From: Lethocerus indicus
Taxonomy: Eukaryota > Arthropoda > Insecta > Hemiptera > Belostomatidae
Assembly: GCA_019843655.1 (NCBI GenBank)
Contig: JACDQD010000010.1
Location: 6,617,637 to 6,681,636 of the forward strand
Direction of reading: 5' to 3'
DNA length: 64,000 bases
Both the position numbers and the translations under genes were made by a program. Each line of letters starts with the position of its first letter. Position 1 is the first letter of the stretch. Below, piece after piece: positions 49,476 to 60,378 of the stretch. Under the pieces are notes generated by a model. That model was not told where the DNA came from. It saw only the letters and a list, made by a program, of their open reading frames with translations, and did not search any database.

Positions 49476-52400
49476 GTCCTTAGAATAAATTACGACGAAT
49501 GTCTGCGTATGCTCCTGTCCTTTTCGTAAACCGGAAAAAATTCCAGTCCACAGCCCGGTCTCGCGAACGTCCCTACCGCTCTCTTCCCCACATAGGGAAT
49601 AAATTGATAGAATCTTAATTAGACCCCTAAACGTCCCGCCGCATGTTCATGACTCGAGCTTTTAAATTCGACACTAAACTGCCGGCATTTAAACTGCAGG
49701 GGCCTCAAACTGGTAAGGGCCCGTCCGATCGGGTTCTGGAAATCGGCCAAAACGTCGAATACCAAGTCGCTGAGTAAAACTCGGGAGGACGCTCCCTTAT
49801 ACGTCTCCCATCTCGAAATTCCTCTCCGATACTACAATAAAATTCAGTCCACTCGCGACACCACCATCGGAGCCCATTAGTGGAAACATCTCCGGTCGAA
49901 ACTTCCAAATAAATTGTGAAAGAAAATTCTTGCACGGAAGTTATACTTGGTACGGGCAGTAAACATTGTACGATGTTTTCTTTTAGTAACATTACCGGAT
50001 TTTTGCATCTCTTATTTTATGGAATAATTTATGAATTTAGTATTATGGAAATTCTTTTGCCATTGTAAACTTTTATTTACTGCCTACGGAGAAAACAAGA
50101 ATAGAAATAGAATAAAGAGAAAGGAATAATAGAAAGCGAAAATAACTGTCCAGTGGTACCATCCTTACTCTTTCTGAACGTTATACTTAATTTTAGTACT
50201 ACATTCTTGATTATGAAGTCTGGTAACAGAGGCGTGACAGTAGTATCGGCAGATATCATACCTAAGCACCTACTGAAATTGAGGGGCTAAGCGGTAGAAT
50301 TATTCAAACATCGATTTTTAATTTTTAATACAATTTAAATTATAATTTTTTTCAATTCCCCGTTCTATTCAATCCGGGTCGAGCGTCTTAGTGGGACGAC
50401 TCCGGTTCGTCTCAGTTTAAGGGACGAACTCTATATACGGTTTCGTTTTTACGATCGTTTATGCCCATACTTATGTATATATTCCGATTTCTCCGGTCTC
50501 CGGAGAGTGGCTTACAATCTCGAATTGGGGCGTGAACAGGCGTCCAAGTGCGATACCGACGGTTCATTCGTGGGCGACCGTTGACAGAAGTGGACAGTTC
50601 GAATGCCGATTTTACTGCTGCTTTTTCAGGCGTGGGCAGCTCCCGAGGCGGAGAAAACATTCGTTCCCCGAATTTTGGATACAGAAAACATGAAAACAGA
50701 TCTGTTCGAGACTGTATCATTCAAATTCGGTTGACACATTTCTGGGGAAGAAGTTGGACATTTGAATTTGGATTTTATGCCCTGAAAATTTGTCCGAATA
50801 ATATTATCCCATTTTTATATCGCTTGGCACCTTGAGATATTTTTTTTATACGATCTGAAAAACTGAGACCAGTATAATATCCTTATTAAATAACAGATAT
50901 GCGACACCTGAACAATTTATATTCTATATATCCCACCGGTCAGTATACTGCAGCAATACATCTTTAAATAAAAAGCCCTTGATTCTAATATAGTCAATAC
51001 TTTGTTTCTAACCTTATACTGAATTCTTATACCCTTGTTCTGCACTGCCGATCTGTTACTATCTCAAGTGTCCATCCAGAGGCCATCTGTGCTAATTGTT
51101 AGCATCGCTAATGGTTTTCGTCCATTGCATACTGGTCCAATGTTTTATTTACGCTCTCACGAATATGTTAATGACGCCCGAATTTGTGATTCTAACTGAG
51201 AAGAAAAAGAACAGAAAATAAGAAATATTTTTATGGGGGCCGGGCGGCGCCCCGTCAGGGTTATTACCGGTCGCGGGCTGTCGGGAATGCCGCTAGCAGT
51301 CTCGATGCTAAGAGGAGCAAAAACAAAAGGAAAATTGAAAAAAAATGTGAAAATAACATTAAAGTTTTTTTTTAGTCGTAATCGCCGGCTCGGGCCGAAA
51401 GCCGGTCCCCTCCTCACAATCTCCCGTCGGGTCTCAACATATGCATGTAAATTGGAGTCCGCCCCGTGTTTTTTTTTATTGCCGCGGTCCGCTATAGTTC
51501 TCTTCCGTTTTGCCGGCCGTAAAATTACGACCTTTTATGGGTAAAAAATCGCGGGTGTTAGCCGGGCGCGAGCGATGTAAACGACCCGGAGGTATGCCGG
51601 CGATTAGCCGACCAGCGCTCTGGGAGCCGTTAACTCGCCGCGAGCTAAATTATCCGACCGGGCTTTTCAGTGTTTTTACCCGTGTCTGCTTGCAGATTAA
51701 CAGCGCTTACGACGTGGGACCTCTTCGTTAATATTCATAGTTCAGCGTTGCTCGGAGGTTGGTAATCTCGTAAGTCCGAGACGAACGCTGATTATGTCTG
51801 CTTCAGCCGCTCGCGTGAGGGTTTCCTTCTCAATACAGAACGTGGCTCGACCAATATTTCCTGTGCGAAGACATTTTCAAGAGAGAATTATTCAATAACA
51901 ATTTAACATAATGCATCGATGTAGCAAGGGTAACTGATTTGAAATTGTAGAGCGTACGTTGCTTATAAATACCCGAACTTTTGATTTTGTCCCCGAGACT
52001 ATTTGGAAATTATCGCTTCGCATCAAAAATATAGAATCTTTTTTTAGGTAGTATCAAATAAAACCACAAGGACGCACGAAGGTCCGCAAATCTTCCTTCG
52101 AAAGTGGCTACTTTAGCCGGCTGACAGTTTTCAAGGTTCGGTCTTTCCGAAAGCCGTTTTCAGTTTTGATAACTGGCATGGAGCCGTCAAACGGAAAGGA
52201 AAAAATCATAATGGAAACTCCAGACCCGCGGATTAGCCAGAAGAGCTCCGAAGCTAATTGGCCTGAAAGGCGACCTTCGGACCTGTACAAAAAGGGGCGA
52301 GTCCTATCTTTCTGTTAGTTTCGATTATACCGGAGTATAAGAAGCATTATTTCAATAGGTTTTCATAAGTACTATTCCTAATTCCGTGAAATATTCCTAG

Positions 52401-52499
52401 TTCTTTATTGCATAAAAAACGATGGTTCCAGCATTGTTATACTTTTGTGTGAAGACATTCTTACCCCTGTCCCCAGCGGTTTATCAAGCGGTATGCAAG
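49476..52499. other. Intronic or intergenic DNA, one weak exon-like site
   Basis: A very strong acceptor (TTACCCGTGTCTGCTTGCAG, ending near 51696) is followed by a segment with candidate donors near 51757 and 51769. The open frames are short and no peptide motif is recognised. CpG-rich patches lie at about 49680-49880 and 51230-51730. No gene is called. Confidence 0.5.
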
Positions 52500-52501
52500 T
52501 A

Positions 52502-52959
52502 CAGTCAGCCCTCCTATAACGCGGTGAGTGCGTACCGCGTTATATGGAAACCGCGCTATAAGAAACTCGGATTTAACCGTACAAACCAGGCTAATTTGTA
52601 GCGCGTTGTATGGAAACCGCGCTATAAGAAGCTCACAATTAGTACATATCACTTCATTCGTACCGCGTTATATTGAGACCAATAAATACCAATAAATTGG
52701 TCACCAACGCGACGCACTGTGAAAGAGCTCTGAGACGACTGAAACCGATGCCGTAAACGGCTAAGAGATAAGTTTGAATGTTTATATAAACATATCCAGT
52801 TAAAACCATTCATCGGGTGCACGGAAAGAACTGATGGGACGTTGTTGAACGGAAACCGCGCTGTAAGAGTACCGCGTTATAGGAGGGCTGTCGCAATTTC
52901 AGCTCCGCGTTATATGGAAACCGCGTTCTGAGAGTACCGCGTTATAGGAAGGTTGACTA
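52502..52959. mobile_element. pogo/Tc1-mariner-like MITE with repeated CCGCGTTATA units
   Basis: The left end CAGTCAGCCCTCCTATAACG, preceded by TA, is mirrored by the right end CGTTATAGGAAGGTTGACTA. A second, inner copy of the right end (CGTTATAGGAGGGCTGTCGC) lies at 52873-52892. The interior carries at least five versions of an ACCGCGTTATATGGAAACCG / CGCTATAAGA unit. There is no coding. It abuts the foldback element that starts at about 52962. Confidence 0.7.
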
Positions 52960-52961
52960 TT

Positions 52962-53180
52962 GTAGATTTCGTGTGTTTCTGTCTCCTCTCGCTAGTTTGC
53001 TCTTTTGCTGGACCGGTTTCGGCTGCTCGCCATCTTCAGTAGTGTTAGTCACTTTTAGTACTTTGGATATTTTTCGGACATCCTCTCTGCACTGTGACCA
53101 AACCGGCGAGAGGAGGCAGAAACACACGAAATCTACGGTATACCGACCCCTGCAGACCACGAAACAGGTATGTTAAACTA
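52962..53180. mobile_element. Foldback element, copy with an asymmetric centre
   Basis: The left arm GTAGATTTCGTGTGTTTCTG, CTCTCGCTAG, GACCGGTTTCGGCTGCTCGC, TCAGTAGTGTTAGTCACTTT runs to CTGCACTGTG. It is then joined directly to the outer right arm GACCAAACCGGCGAGAGG, CAGAAACACACGAAATCTAC, and on to AAACAGGTATGTTAAACTA. The inner right arm is deleted. Confidence 0.78.
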
Positions 53181-56100
53181 AATACTATTGTTTTCACACA
53201 GTGTTTGAAGTTTATAGTAAGTAGTGGATTCTAGGATTCTGCTGCGTTCAAGCACCCCGGCCGGTCTACCGCGGTACTCACGCAGGCTGCAATGGGGCAT
53301 GACTCGAATCGACGAATAAGCCGTGTCCAGGAATGGCCATTGCCAATTCATAACCCATCAGTTACTCAATCTTCCAACAGCTCGTGACTCGAATCGCTTG
53401 CGCGAAATATTTTCCGACTTTGCGAACGAGCTCTCTGTCGAGTCATTGCTTTCCAAATATAGCGATTTGTATACAGAATGGCGTACGGGGAAATTACCGA
53501 TTTTTTGGCACCTGGAGATAAATGTCAATTTAAAAACGCCTCTAGCATACTCAAAATGAATCAATTACTTTATAATTTTTACCTTCAAACTAAAGGAAGA
53601 AAGACGTTAAATTAAAAGAAGAAAGTTTCTTTTCGTATCGTTATATTGTTTTAACTCTCTTATATCGGCATAGTGTTGATAATAAAATTGATGATAAATG
53701 ATTGACGTGAATGAAAATAATTGTACAGATTGTTTTATGATGATCAAAATTGAGACGCATTTTTACAGAATAATAATTTTTAAACGTCCACACAGGGACA
53801 TGTTACTAGAGAAGCGATTGGAGAATTAAAATCATTAAAAAACATTTGCGATCCCACGAGCGCCTTAAGCCGAGAATTTGTCAGCAGTAATTACTTCAGC
53901 CGCGCACGCTGTTCTGCGGGTTTAGCCAGCGGAGCCAAATAAGGGGTAAATGCATAAATAAGAAGGGATCGGGAGATTTCTTTTCTTCCGACTCTAACGG
54001 TAGAACTCGAGAAGCCTCTTTAATGAGATTATATTTGAAATACTGAAAAGGAAGTCCGCCGGGACTATAAACGGCGGTTCGGCGACCGGCCGCAGAGGAA
54101 AGTTGAGTTGTCAAACCGAATTCGTGACATTTTTTCCCTCCCCGCCTAGTAGTCGTCGTTTCGCCGTTTGACTCGGTCTTAAATAAATTGTCAGCAGTCC
54201 TATAAGTCATTTCTCAGAGGATAATGCTCATTAGTTTTCCAGTGGCCCGGAAAAGGAAATGCAGGATACTTCATGAAGCCAGGAATACCAGGAACTTTTT
54301 ATCAAATTTAACACTTAATTATCTCTCAGCCAACAACTCCACAATTTAAAATCTATATTTAAGACAGTATACGTATTTTAATTAATCTTATTAATCGTGT
54401 ATATCTAGGTTTTACCGAATACGGTTCGTTAGCAATTACAAGTGTGATCACCACCAGTTTCTGTCCTTCCGATTGCTTCACGTTCTTCACGCACTAAGTA
54501 AACATGACGCAGTTCATTTTGCGAAATTATTTTGCGCTAATTTCTGAACTATTAACCCGTCAAACAACAGGTATTTCCGCATAGCCCCAATCACAGCCGT
54601 TAATATTGATACACGAAATTGACAGATTTACGCAAGCCGAACGCACTTGCCATTACGCCGTTTTCTTTCAATCGTCCAATTCCGGTCATTTTTTCGGCTT
54701 TCCCGACTTAATTTCGAATTTTCAATTTAATAAAGTTTCCGTGTTTCCGGTTATTATCCGTTTCTGGTGCACGGAAAATCAAAAATTATTTCCCACCGAA
54801 TGAAATCTGCTCCGACGCAATCAAATAGTCGTCTAGTTTCCGCATTATCGATTATGCTAGGTTGTTTTTTTAATATTAAATAATTGGAATTTATAAACTG
54901 AATGCAGGCATTAAAACGTTGTTGAGGGATGTTGTAAAAGCTTTTCACCGTTGCTTGCCCCTCCACCGTACTAACTGAGTTTTTGTTCGGATTCGAGTTT
55001 AATCTTATTGAAGGTTTTTTATCTTCTCGGATATGCCGATGTTTTTTCAGGTTTATTATTTTTTCTCCCAACGCGAGACGATACTTCAGCCAAGAAAGGC
55101 CAACGGGAATATTGCTGCGAAATATTTATTGAAGATTGTAAAGAGGAATCATCCGAATGAGACTTTGAAAATGCGCAGATGGATGTGAAAACCGAGCAGT
55201 TTGGACAGAGTAGTAAAACTGAAATCATAAAACATCGAGTCGTTGGCCGGCTCTCCCGAGCTTATAAACTCTATGAGAGAGCCTTTGAACTTTAACGAGA
55301 GTCCACCGAAGTTTATGTCGGGCGAGGGACTTTACCGCGCGGGTCGATAAAGCGAGGGACGGTATGCGGGACCACGGGGGACGTGGCCACGGCCCCGCAC
55401 AAGAGATGAGCGAGCTCGGTCGAAACTATAACCCAGACTTAAAGCCCGATAAATGACCCTGCTTGGAGATAAAAAAATATGAACGCGTGTGTGTGTGTTC
55501 GTGTGTAAAAGAAAGACAGATAAGAGGACACTTCGAGTTCTGGGCCCTTCCAGTTCTGCTGCTCTTCAGGCATGACTTACTTCATTCGTGAGACGCTCAG
55601 ACAAATGTAGAATTTTTAAAATGTCTTTCGCAGAATTGCAAGCGAATTTCAGCGTCCTACAGGGGGGAGGGGGGAACAAAGTTACCCAGTTGGTCATCAA
55701 ACACTTAACTTAGGGCGAGATAATAGGTGGAGTTTCATTATGGGTCAAAACCCGAAAGGCGTGATTCGGTCGGTGGAAATGAATAATGTCCTCCCGACTG
55801 TCGTCTGTTCCGCACTTTCTGCCGTAATACTCGGCCGCTAATTTTACAGCGACGAAATCGGATTTCGGGCTTCGGTCGATCGAATTTGGCGAAGCGTCTA
55901 AGCCCCGGTCGTAAACCGCCTGAAGGCCGTAAATCCTGCTTTGCCCCGTTGGATTTTTACGAGTCTGGAGGAATCCGTGTTGTCCGGCCGGGGCAACGAC
56001 ACTGTAGATGCCCGTTAAGCGCTCGGTCTAGGGATTCCGCTGGATTTGCAAAATTACGTTTGAATCTGTAATTTCCGAACCGTTGACCTCCCGGACGACC

Positions 56101-56987
56101 GGGTACATAGGAGGTAGTTTCGATCGTAAAATTCGTTTCCTTTCCGATTTTTATTTCAAACCAGGATTAACACAAGATCTCCATCAGGTTCCGAAACCTG
56201 AATTTCCTTCCTGATTTCGCCATACAACAAAAACGGTCCATCCTCAATCTCTGAAAAGAATCTTTACTCGTAAGGCCTGCCGATGAAACTTTCTGTTGGC
56301 AGTACGTAGCACTATTTTCAAATGACGAGTACAGGTAACTGAAATGACACTGATGAAGGAGAAAATCCGAAACAAACAAAGCATCTTGCAACACTGTTGT
56401 TGTCTATTTTCGAGGGACAAAACAGAAGGAAAACACCGCCGATTCGTGCACTTGAAACGGTCCGTTGAAAATGCGCCTGTTAACCGCCCACCGGGGGCAT
56501 TTCATGGCTGGACGACGGCATAACGAAATATGCGTTTCGAGTAAACTATTTTATTTCGGCTTGTGGCCACTTTTCGCCACTTTCCTGACCCCCGTGGTTC
56601 CTCTGGAGTCAGGAACGGCAATTTCGCCGTTGACAGGAAACGGAAGGAGCAAAAAAATGATCCGTTCCCCGCGGGCAGTCTGCCCCGATGCCGGTTGACT
56701 TTACCGACAGCCATATTTACCTTATTTCAAGTATCGGCAATTCGGCTGGAAGCGTCCTGAAAACATTTTATTTAAAATACAGGATAGTTACCGTCCCAGT
56801 AGAAAAAAACGTATTTTTCAGCACAATGGAAGTCTCTCGAAATTCGCTTTGAAATTGCCCGGTTTGATACTGAAATTGCGTACAAGCGAATATTTTTATT
56901 TTCCATTCAGTAGTCACGTCGTAGGATGATTGCTCGAAGTGCTCAGTTTCGAAATTAATTAATTTATGTAATTGATGATGTCGACAG
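53181..56987. other. Intronic DNA, no exon supported
   Basis: No repeat family recognised. CpG-rich patches lie at about 55250-55460 and 55780-56110, and a TG-rich tract near 55487. The 78-codon frame at 53323-53559 has no splice signals or domain. Confidence 0.5.
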
Positions 56988-57155
56988 CTGAAGACAGTTA
57001 TGGAGCGATGTGAGGGGGACAAGGACAGAGTCTATCTACCGAAAGTTGACAGAGAAGGAAAGTGTTTGGGAGACACGGAGTATTCTTTGCCCTCGCCGCC
57101 TGAAAGGGACATGGACGACTATCCGACATCGTACAAGGAGACCCATCTCTCTCAG
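56988..57155 (+). CDS. Exon of the Shroom-like gene
   Basis: The open segment ends at CTCTCAG|GTGAAC in phase 0 and encodes LKTVMERCEGDKDRVYLPKV, DREGKCLGDTEYSLPSPPER and DMDDYPTSYKETHLSQ. Two starts are possible. It may be an internal exon after a weak acceptor (GATGTCGACAG, poor pyrimidine tract), entered in phase 0. Or it may be a first coding exon using the ATG at 57000, which has G at -3 and +4; a TGA lies in frame at 56976. I chose the acceptor because its phase matches the exit of the exon at 40217-40391. Third positions are GC-rich relative to the flanks. It splices to 57994, across an intron mostly made of a hAT element. Confidence 0.65.
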
Positions 57156-57204
57156 GTGAACACTCTATACGCTGTATAAATATACAATTATTGATTGTCT
57201 AAAG

Positions 57205-57936
57205 CAGGATATAATTAGACAAGGAAAAGAAATAATAAACAAAATAATTTCGAAATAATAAAATTATTGTTCAAATTACATACACACAAAGAAACGTACA
57301 TACGAAACGTAATACAAAGTAAACAAAAAATATACATACAAAGAAATCATTAAAAAAATTAAAGAAAGCAAAAAAATATCGATCTGTCAGCGTGATCTTT
57401 GGCATTGCATTTCATTGGCCAGTGCCTCGTAATTAAGAGAGTATGACGATAATCCTGTTAGCGAACAAGCATAAAGATGCTCATCGGGGAGTCGAGATCT
57501 ATATCGTGATTTTATTAAATTCCTGTCTGAAAACAATGATTCCCATAAATACGTTGACCCGAAAAATGAATTGATTTTATATACCGCTTTTTTCAAAAAT
57601 GGGAACCTTTCCTTGTCGACTATGTTCCATAAGTCCTCCGATATTGAGGATTTTAGCAAAATATCATTCCTAAGGTCCAAAATTTCTAACTCTGGTTCTT
57701 CCGATTTCCCCTGAACAAGATCTGCAATATATGCGGCTAGTTCCATTACATTTATTTGGCATGTAAAAGGATTGATACAGGAGACAATTGGCTGGGTATT
57801 TGTAAACTGCAGAAATCTCCCTTCAAACTGTTTTTGAAGCACTCGAAGGTGCTCAAAAAATAATTCATTGTTACCTAGCAATTTCCAAATTTCTGTCGCG
57901 GGCGCACACAAATCGGTCTAGGGTTGGGAGTCCCTG
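57205..57936 (-). mobile_element. hAT element, 732-bp internal-deletion derivative inside an intron
   Basis: Flanked by a perfect 8-bp target duplication GTCTAAAG (57197-57204 and 57937-57944), the hallmark length of hAT elements. The ends read CAGGATAT... and, on the opposite strand, CAGGGACTCCCAACCC, so only CAGG is clearly shared, as is common for hAT termini. Inside, on the minus strand, is the C-terminal part of a transposase. The rest of that gene is deleted, placing the coding fragment about 25 bp from the right end. It makes up 732 of the 838 bp of the intron. Confidence 0.88.
57387..57911 (-). pseudogene. hAT transposase C-terminal dimerisation region
   Basis: A 174-codon minus-strand frame, preceded by an in-frame TAG and starting at a non-ATG codon, so not a complete gene. 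It contains ELEILDLRNDILLKSSISED, then RFPFLKKAVYKINSFFGSTY and LWESLFSDRNLIKSRYRSRL followed by PDEHL. The 'FP.L...A....S.FGSTY.CE..FS.....KS..RSRL.DEHL' pattern is the hAT C-terminal (hATC) dimerisation domain of the group with vertebrate ZBED5/GTF2IRD2-type relatives. The BED zinc finger and most of the RNase-H-like catalytic core are missing. The canonical Cys-Glu before the second FS is replaced by Trp-Glu. Confidence 0.78.
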
Positions 57937-57993
57937 GTCTAAAGCATGCGTTGATTTTCAATTTTGAAATATGCTAATAACGGCTGTTCGCAG

Positions 57994-58178
57994 TTGAGCA
58001 TCGACGGCGGCTACGACGGTTCGCAGACGTCGCTGACGAGGTCCGAGCTTGAGCAGTACACCAGGGGCTACGAGGACGTCCGACCCCCAACGCACAGCCA
58101 ACAGCCTTCTTACGCACAATCCGAAGGATACCACAGCTACGTGTCCAGCACCGACTCAACTACGCCATTCCTCGATAG
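57994..58178 (+). CDS. Exon of the Shroom-like gene
   Basis: A 185-nt exon from acceptor GCTGTTCGCAG to donor GATAG|GTAATCG, entered in phase 0 and left with two bases (AG). It encodes LSIDGGYDGSQTSLTRSELE, QYTRGYEDVRPPTHSQQPSY and AQSEGYHSYVSSTDSTTPFL, then D and the split Arg. Codons are strongly GC-ending against AT-rich flanks. The peptide is hydrophilic, rich in Ser, Tyr and Gln, with no globular domain. The SYVSSTDSTTPFLDRLR junction with the next exon reads naturally across the phase-2 boundary, which supports the splice. The Shroom assignment is by remembered resemblance to insect Shroom and needs a search. Confidence 0.8.
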
Positions 58179-58626
58179 GTAATCGTTCGAGACGTCCGCG
58201 GGGGACTTTCCTTCCTAAAAACTATTTCGAAAATATCAATTTACGCATTTTCGAATGAGTAAAATGAAATACTCCCCAAGATCACTGAAATATTAATTGA
58301 AATCTATACCTAAATGGCAACTGTGTGTTTTTAAAATTTATATTTAATAATATTTGAAGTAAAATAACGTTTTCTCAAGTTTGCCTGGCCAAAACACAAT
58401 AAGGATCTGAAGAGCTCCATTCTTCTTCCTTCTTCACACCCTCGGTCATGCGATTTTGTACCTACTCAGAAATTTGAGCGCCTTAGCGGTCCGAAGAAGT
58501 AAAACTGTTGGCATCGAAATGCGTCTAGGATGAAAAAAACAGTCCTGCAGGACGAATCCTCTGCTCCGATCCAAGGGCGATGAGCACACTCCGTATCCTG
58601 AAGATAGGGGCCCGAGTGAAAATGTA

Positions 58627-58850
58627 ATGGGTTGTCCGGAAAGTTCGAGCCGATTTTGAAGGAAAATTGAAACGCAACTCATTTAAATTTTGGCACACAT
58701 TTATTAACTTATATAGGCGCTTACAATTGGCAGCAATACTTTTCCGAATTTACTGGCTCGTTGTTTGGTAAAAGCTCACGATAGAGGAAGTTTGTGGATA
58801 CGTCTACTTGTACCGGCCCCAACTGGAGTTTGCTCGTGTGAATGTTGTGT
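58627..58850 (-). mobile_element. mariner fragment with one terminal repeat
   Basis: After a TA at 58625-58626 the sequence ATGGGTTGTCCGGAAAGTTC, then GAGCCGATTTTGAAGG, matches the usual form of mariner terminal repeats (GTTGTCCGGAAAGTTC). On the minus strand an upstream frame reads YRELLPNNEPVNSEKYCCQL and then stops. This is the 'YYELLP....INS..YCQQL' block of mariner transposases, found between the catalytic aspartates. The C-terminal third of the transposase is deleted and no second terminal repeat was found, so this is a relic within the intron 58179-59640. Confidence 0.65.
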
Positions 58851-58924
58851 GTATACATAAACAGCCAAAACCTCAAACCAAACAGTGAAATAAAGTACTC
58901 TTCTGTTTATACTTTTCGGTCCAG

Positions 58925-58991
58925 TGTTGGCCCTCGGAATCAAGTGCTCAGGCGCTCAGCCGACACCGAGCCGAGCGCTGCCGGCTGAGCG
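58925..58991 (+). CDS. Candidate cryptic or 'poison' cassette exon
   Basis: A 67-nt segment with a long pyrimidine-rich acceptor (ATACTTTTCGGTCCAG) and a near-consensus donor GAGCG|GTAAGTCT, inside intron 58179-59640. Entered in the phase left by exon 57994-58178 it stays open for 20 codons and then meets TGA at 58986-58988. Its length is not a multiple of three. Inclusion would therefore truncate the protein. It carries a perfect 10-bp inverted repeat (CGCTCAGCCG / CGGCTGAGCG) at 58953-58962 and 58982-58991, overlapping the donor. It may be a regulatory exon, a transposon-derived splice trap, or chance. Confidence 0.3.
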
Positions 58992-59018
58992 GTAAGTCTA
59001 GTGAAATCGGCGTGTTAA

Positions 59019-59607
59019 CCCTTTGCACTCGTATATTAACGGCGCTCGTATTAATATTTAAGTTATCTATCGACTCGGATTTTTTTTTCACATTCTATCG
59101 AAACAAAAACATTTTTATAGTAACATATTTCTTAACAACGTATATATTTACTAAAAAAAGATACGAATTTTTTATTTTATTTTTTTTATTTAGGCTATTG
59201 AGGTTGGCTGGGGAAAGTAAAAATCTGTACTGTACGTATTAGAATAACTTTTATTTTTAAGAATTATATAAAAAAAGAAAAAATAACCTAGTTAATACAA
59301 AATAGTGAGAAACCGACATGTAAAAAATATAACGAATGTGAAATTGATTTGAAAAAGTAATCTAATTCGAACATAAAATTCTGTGCGCGAATAAAATCCT
59401 TATATAACAATGCCTATCCAAATACATCTATTTATTACTAAATCGATCGAAGCTAAATAAACATAAGTAAGCTATTTCAAAAAATTAAACATAATATTTT
59501 ATAATTTTGTAATGTACGGTACAGACAAAATGTATTATACAGCGACATACGAGCGCAACGGTAAAACATACCGTGTCGCCTATACGGCGACATAGGAGTG
59601 CAAAGGG
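59019..59607. mobile_element. piggyBac-type non-autonomous element (589 bp) in an intron
   Basis: TTAA at 59015-59018 and 59608-59611 flanks inverted ends CCCTTTGCACTCGTAT and, mirrored, ATAGGAGTGCAAAGGG. The CCC start, TTAA target and size fit a piggyBac-type MITE. A second shared word, GCGCTCGTAT, is subterminal on both sides. The interior is AT-rich and non-coding. The terminal repeats differ from those of the element at 37417-37939, so it is a separate family. It ends 33 bp before the exon at 59641. Confidence 0.88.
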
Positions 59608-59640
59608 TTAATATACTACATTGACTTAACCACCTTCTAG

Positions 59641-59982
59641 GCTGCGCGAGGAGAACGACGCCGCCGGCCGAGAGTCCTGCGCCAGTTCCGGCTCCTCCAG
59701 CGAGACCCTGAAGTGGCATGGCTCTCTCGGACGTCAGTAGCGGGGGCGGCGTCGGCGTGGGCGGCGGCGGAGGCGGCGGGGTCGGGGCGGAGTACAGCCC
59801 CACCACCTCCAGCACATAGCCCACTCCTCGAGGGTGCCCATGCCCCAGAGGCACCACTCCGAGTCGGTGCTCTACCTCGGGGCCGACCCGTGGAACTCGC
59901 ACCTACACCCGAACAACAGTCACATCAACGCTCAGATGAGGCGACTCTTCCCCGTCAGCACCTACGAACCGGTTCCCCCTCG
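59641..59982 (+). CDS. Exon of the Shroom-like gene, with two compensating frameshifts
   Basis: A 342-nt exon between acceptor CACCTTCTAG and donor CG|GTACGC, entered and left in phase 2. The first part reads LREENDAAGRESCASSGSSS, then ETLKWHGSL. In the genomic frame a TAG then follows at 59738-59740. One frame over, reading continues as SDVSSGGGVGVGGGGGGG, and the original frame resumes as VQPHHLQHIAHSSRVPMPQR, HHSESVLYLGADPWNSHLHP, NNSHINAQMRRLFPVSTYEP, VPP. The first shift fits loss of 2 nt at CTCTC (59723-59729). The second lies in the G-rich tract before about 59790. Net phase is preserved. The KWHGSLSDVS and HHSESVLYLG motifs are, from memory, conserved in insect Shroom. Confidence 0.75.
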
Positions 59983-60147
59983 GTACGCTTCCCATTATTT
60001 AGTTCGACTACCGCAGTTACTAAAAACGGGCGAAGGCACATTCCTGAAACTACGTTTCAAATAACGGCCTATTAACAAATCAATCGGTGTTTTATACGCG
60101 TATAATTATTATAGTGGTTCATCCTCACGATTAGAGATCGTCTAATC

Positions 60148-60175
60148 CAGAGGTCGGCACACTCCCCGACCTAAA
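60148..60175 (+). mobile_element. Possible hAT terminal repeat
   Basis: CAGAGGTCGGCACACTCC resembles hAT-type ends (CAGxGGTCGGCA...). GGTCGG and CCGACC also form a small hairpin here. The preceding 8 bp is GTCTAATC, but I found no second copy of it or of a mirrored end nearby. It may be a solo end of a decayed element in intron 59983-61603. Confidence 0.3.
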
Positions 60176-60378
60176 GATCTCCAGCCATCAGAGCTGCTTG
60201 ATAAAATTATTATTTAAAGAAGAAAATACCTTTTATTTAATTAATAAATTACAACCTAGAAAATTGTTGTAATATCCATATAACAGGAAGGGATTTTAAG
60301 TTTCTTAAGATTTTTAGTTTACAGAACTCGATAAAATATTGAACATATATTTGCCTATGTCCGCTGGTGGTTGCTCAG

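Noticed and set aside
51697..51770. Segment after a very strong acceptor
   Set aside because: Two frames stop early and the third stops just before the best donor. No peptide motif.
59713..60075. 120-codon + strand frame across the Gly-rich exon
   Set aside because: It is the wrong frame of the exon, giving Ala/Pro-rich sequence from the GC repeat; the KWHGSL and HHSESVLYLG motifs lie in another frame.
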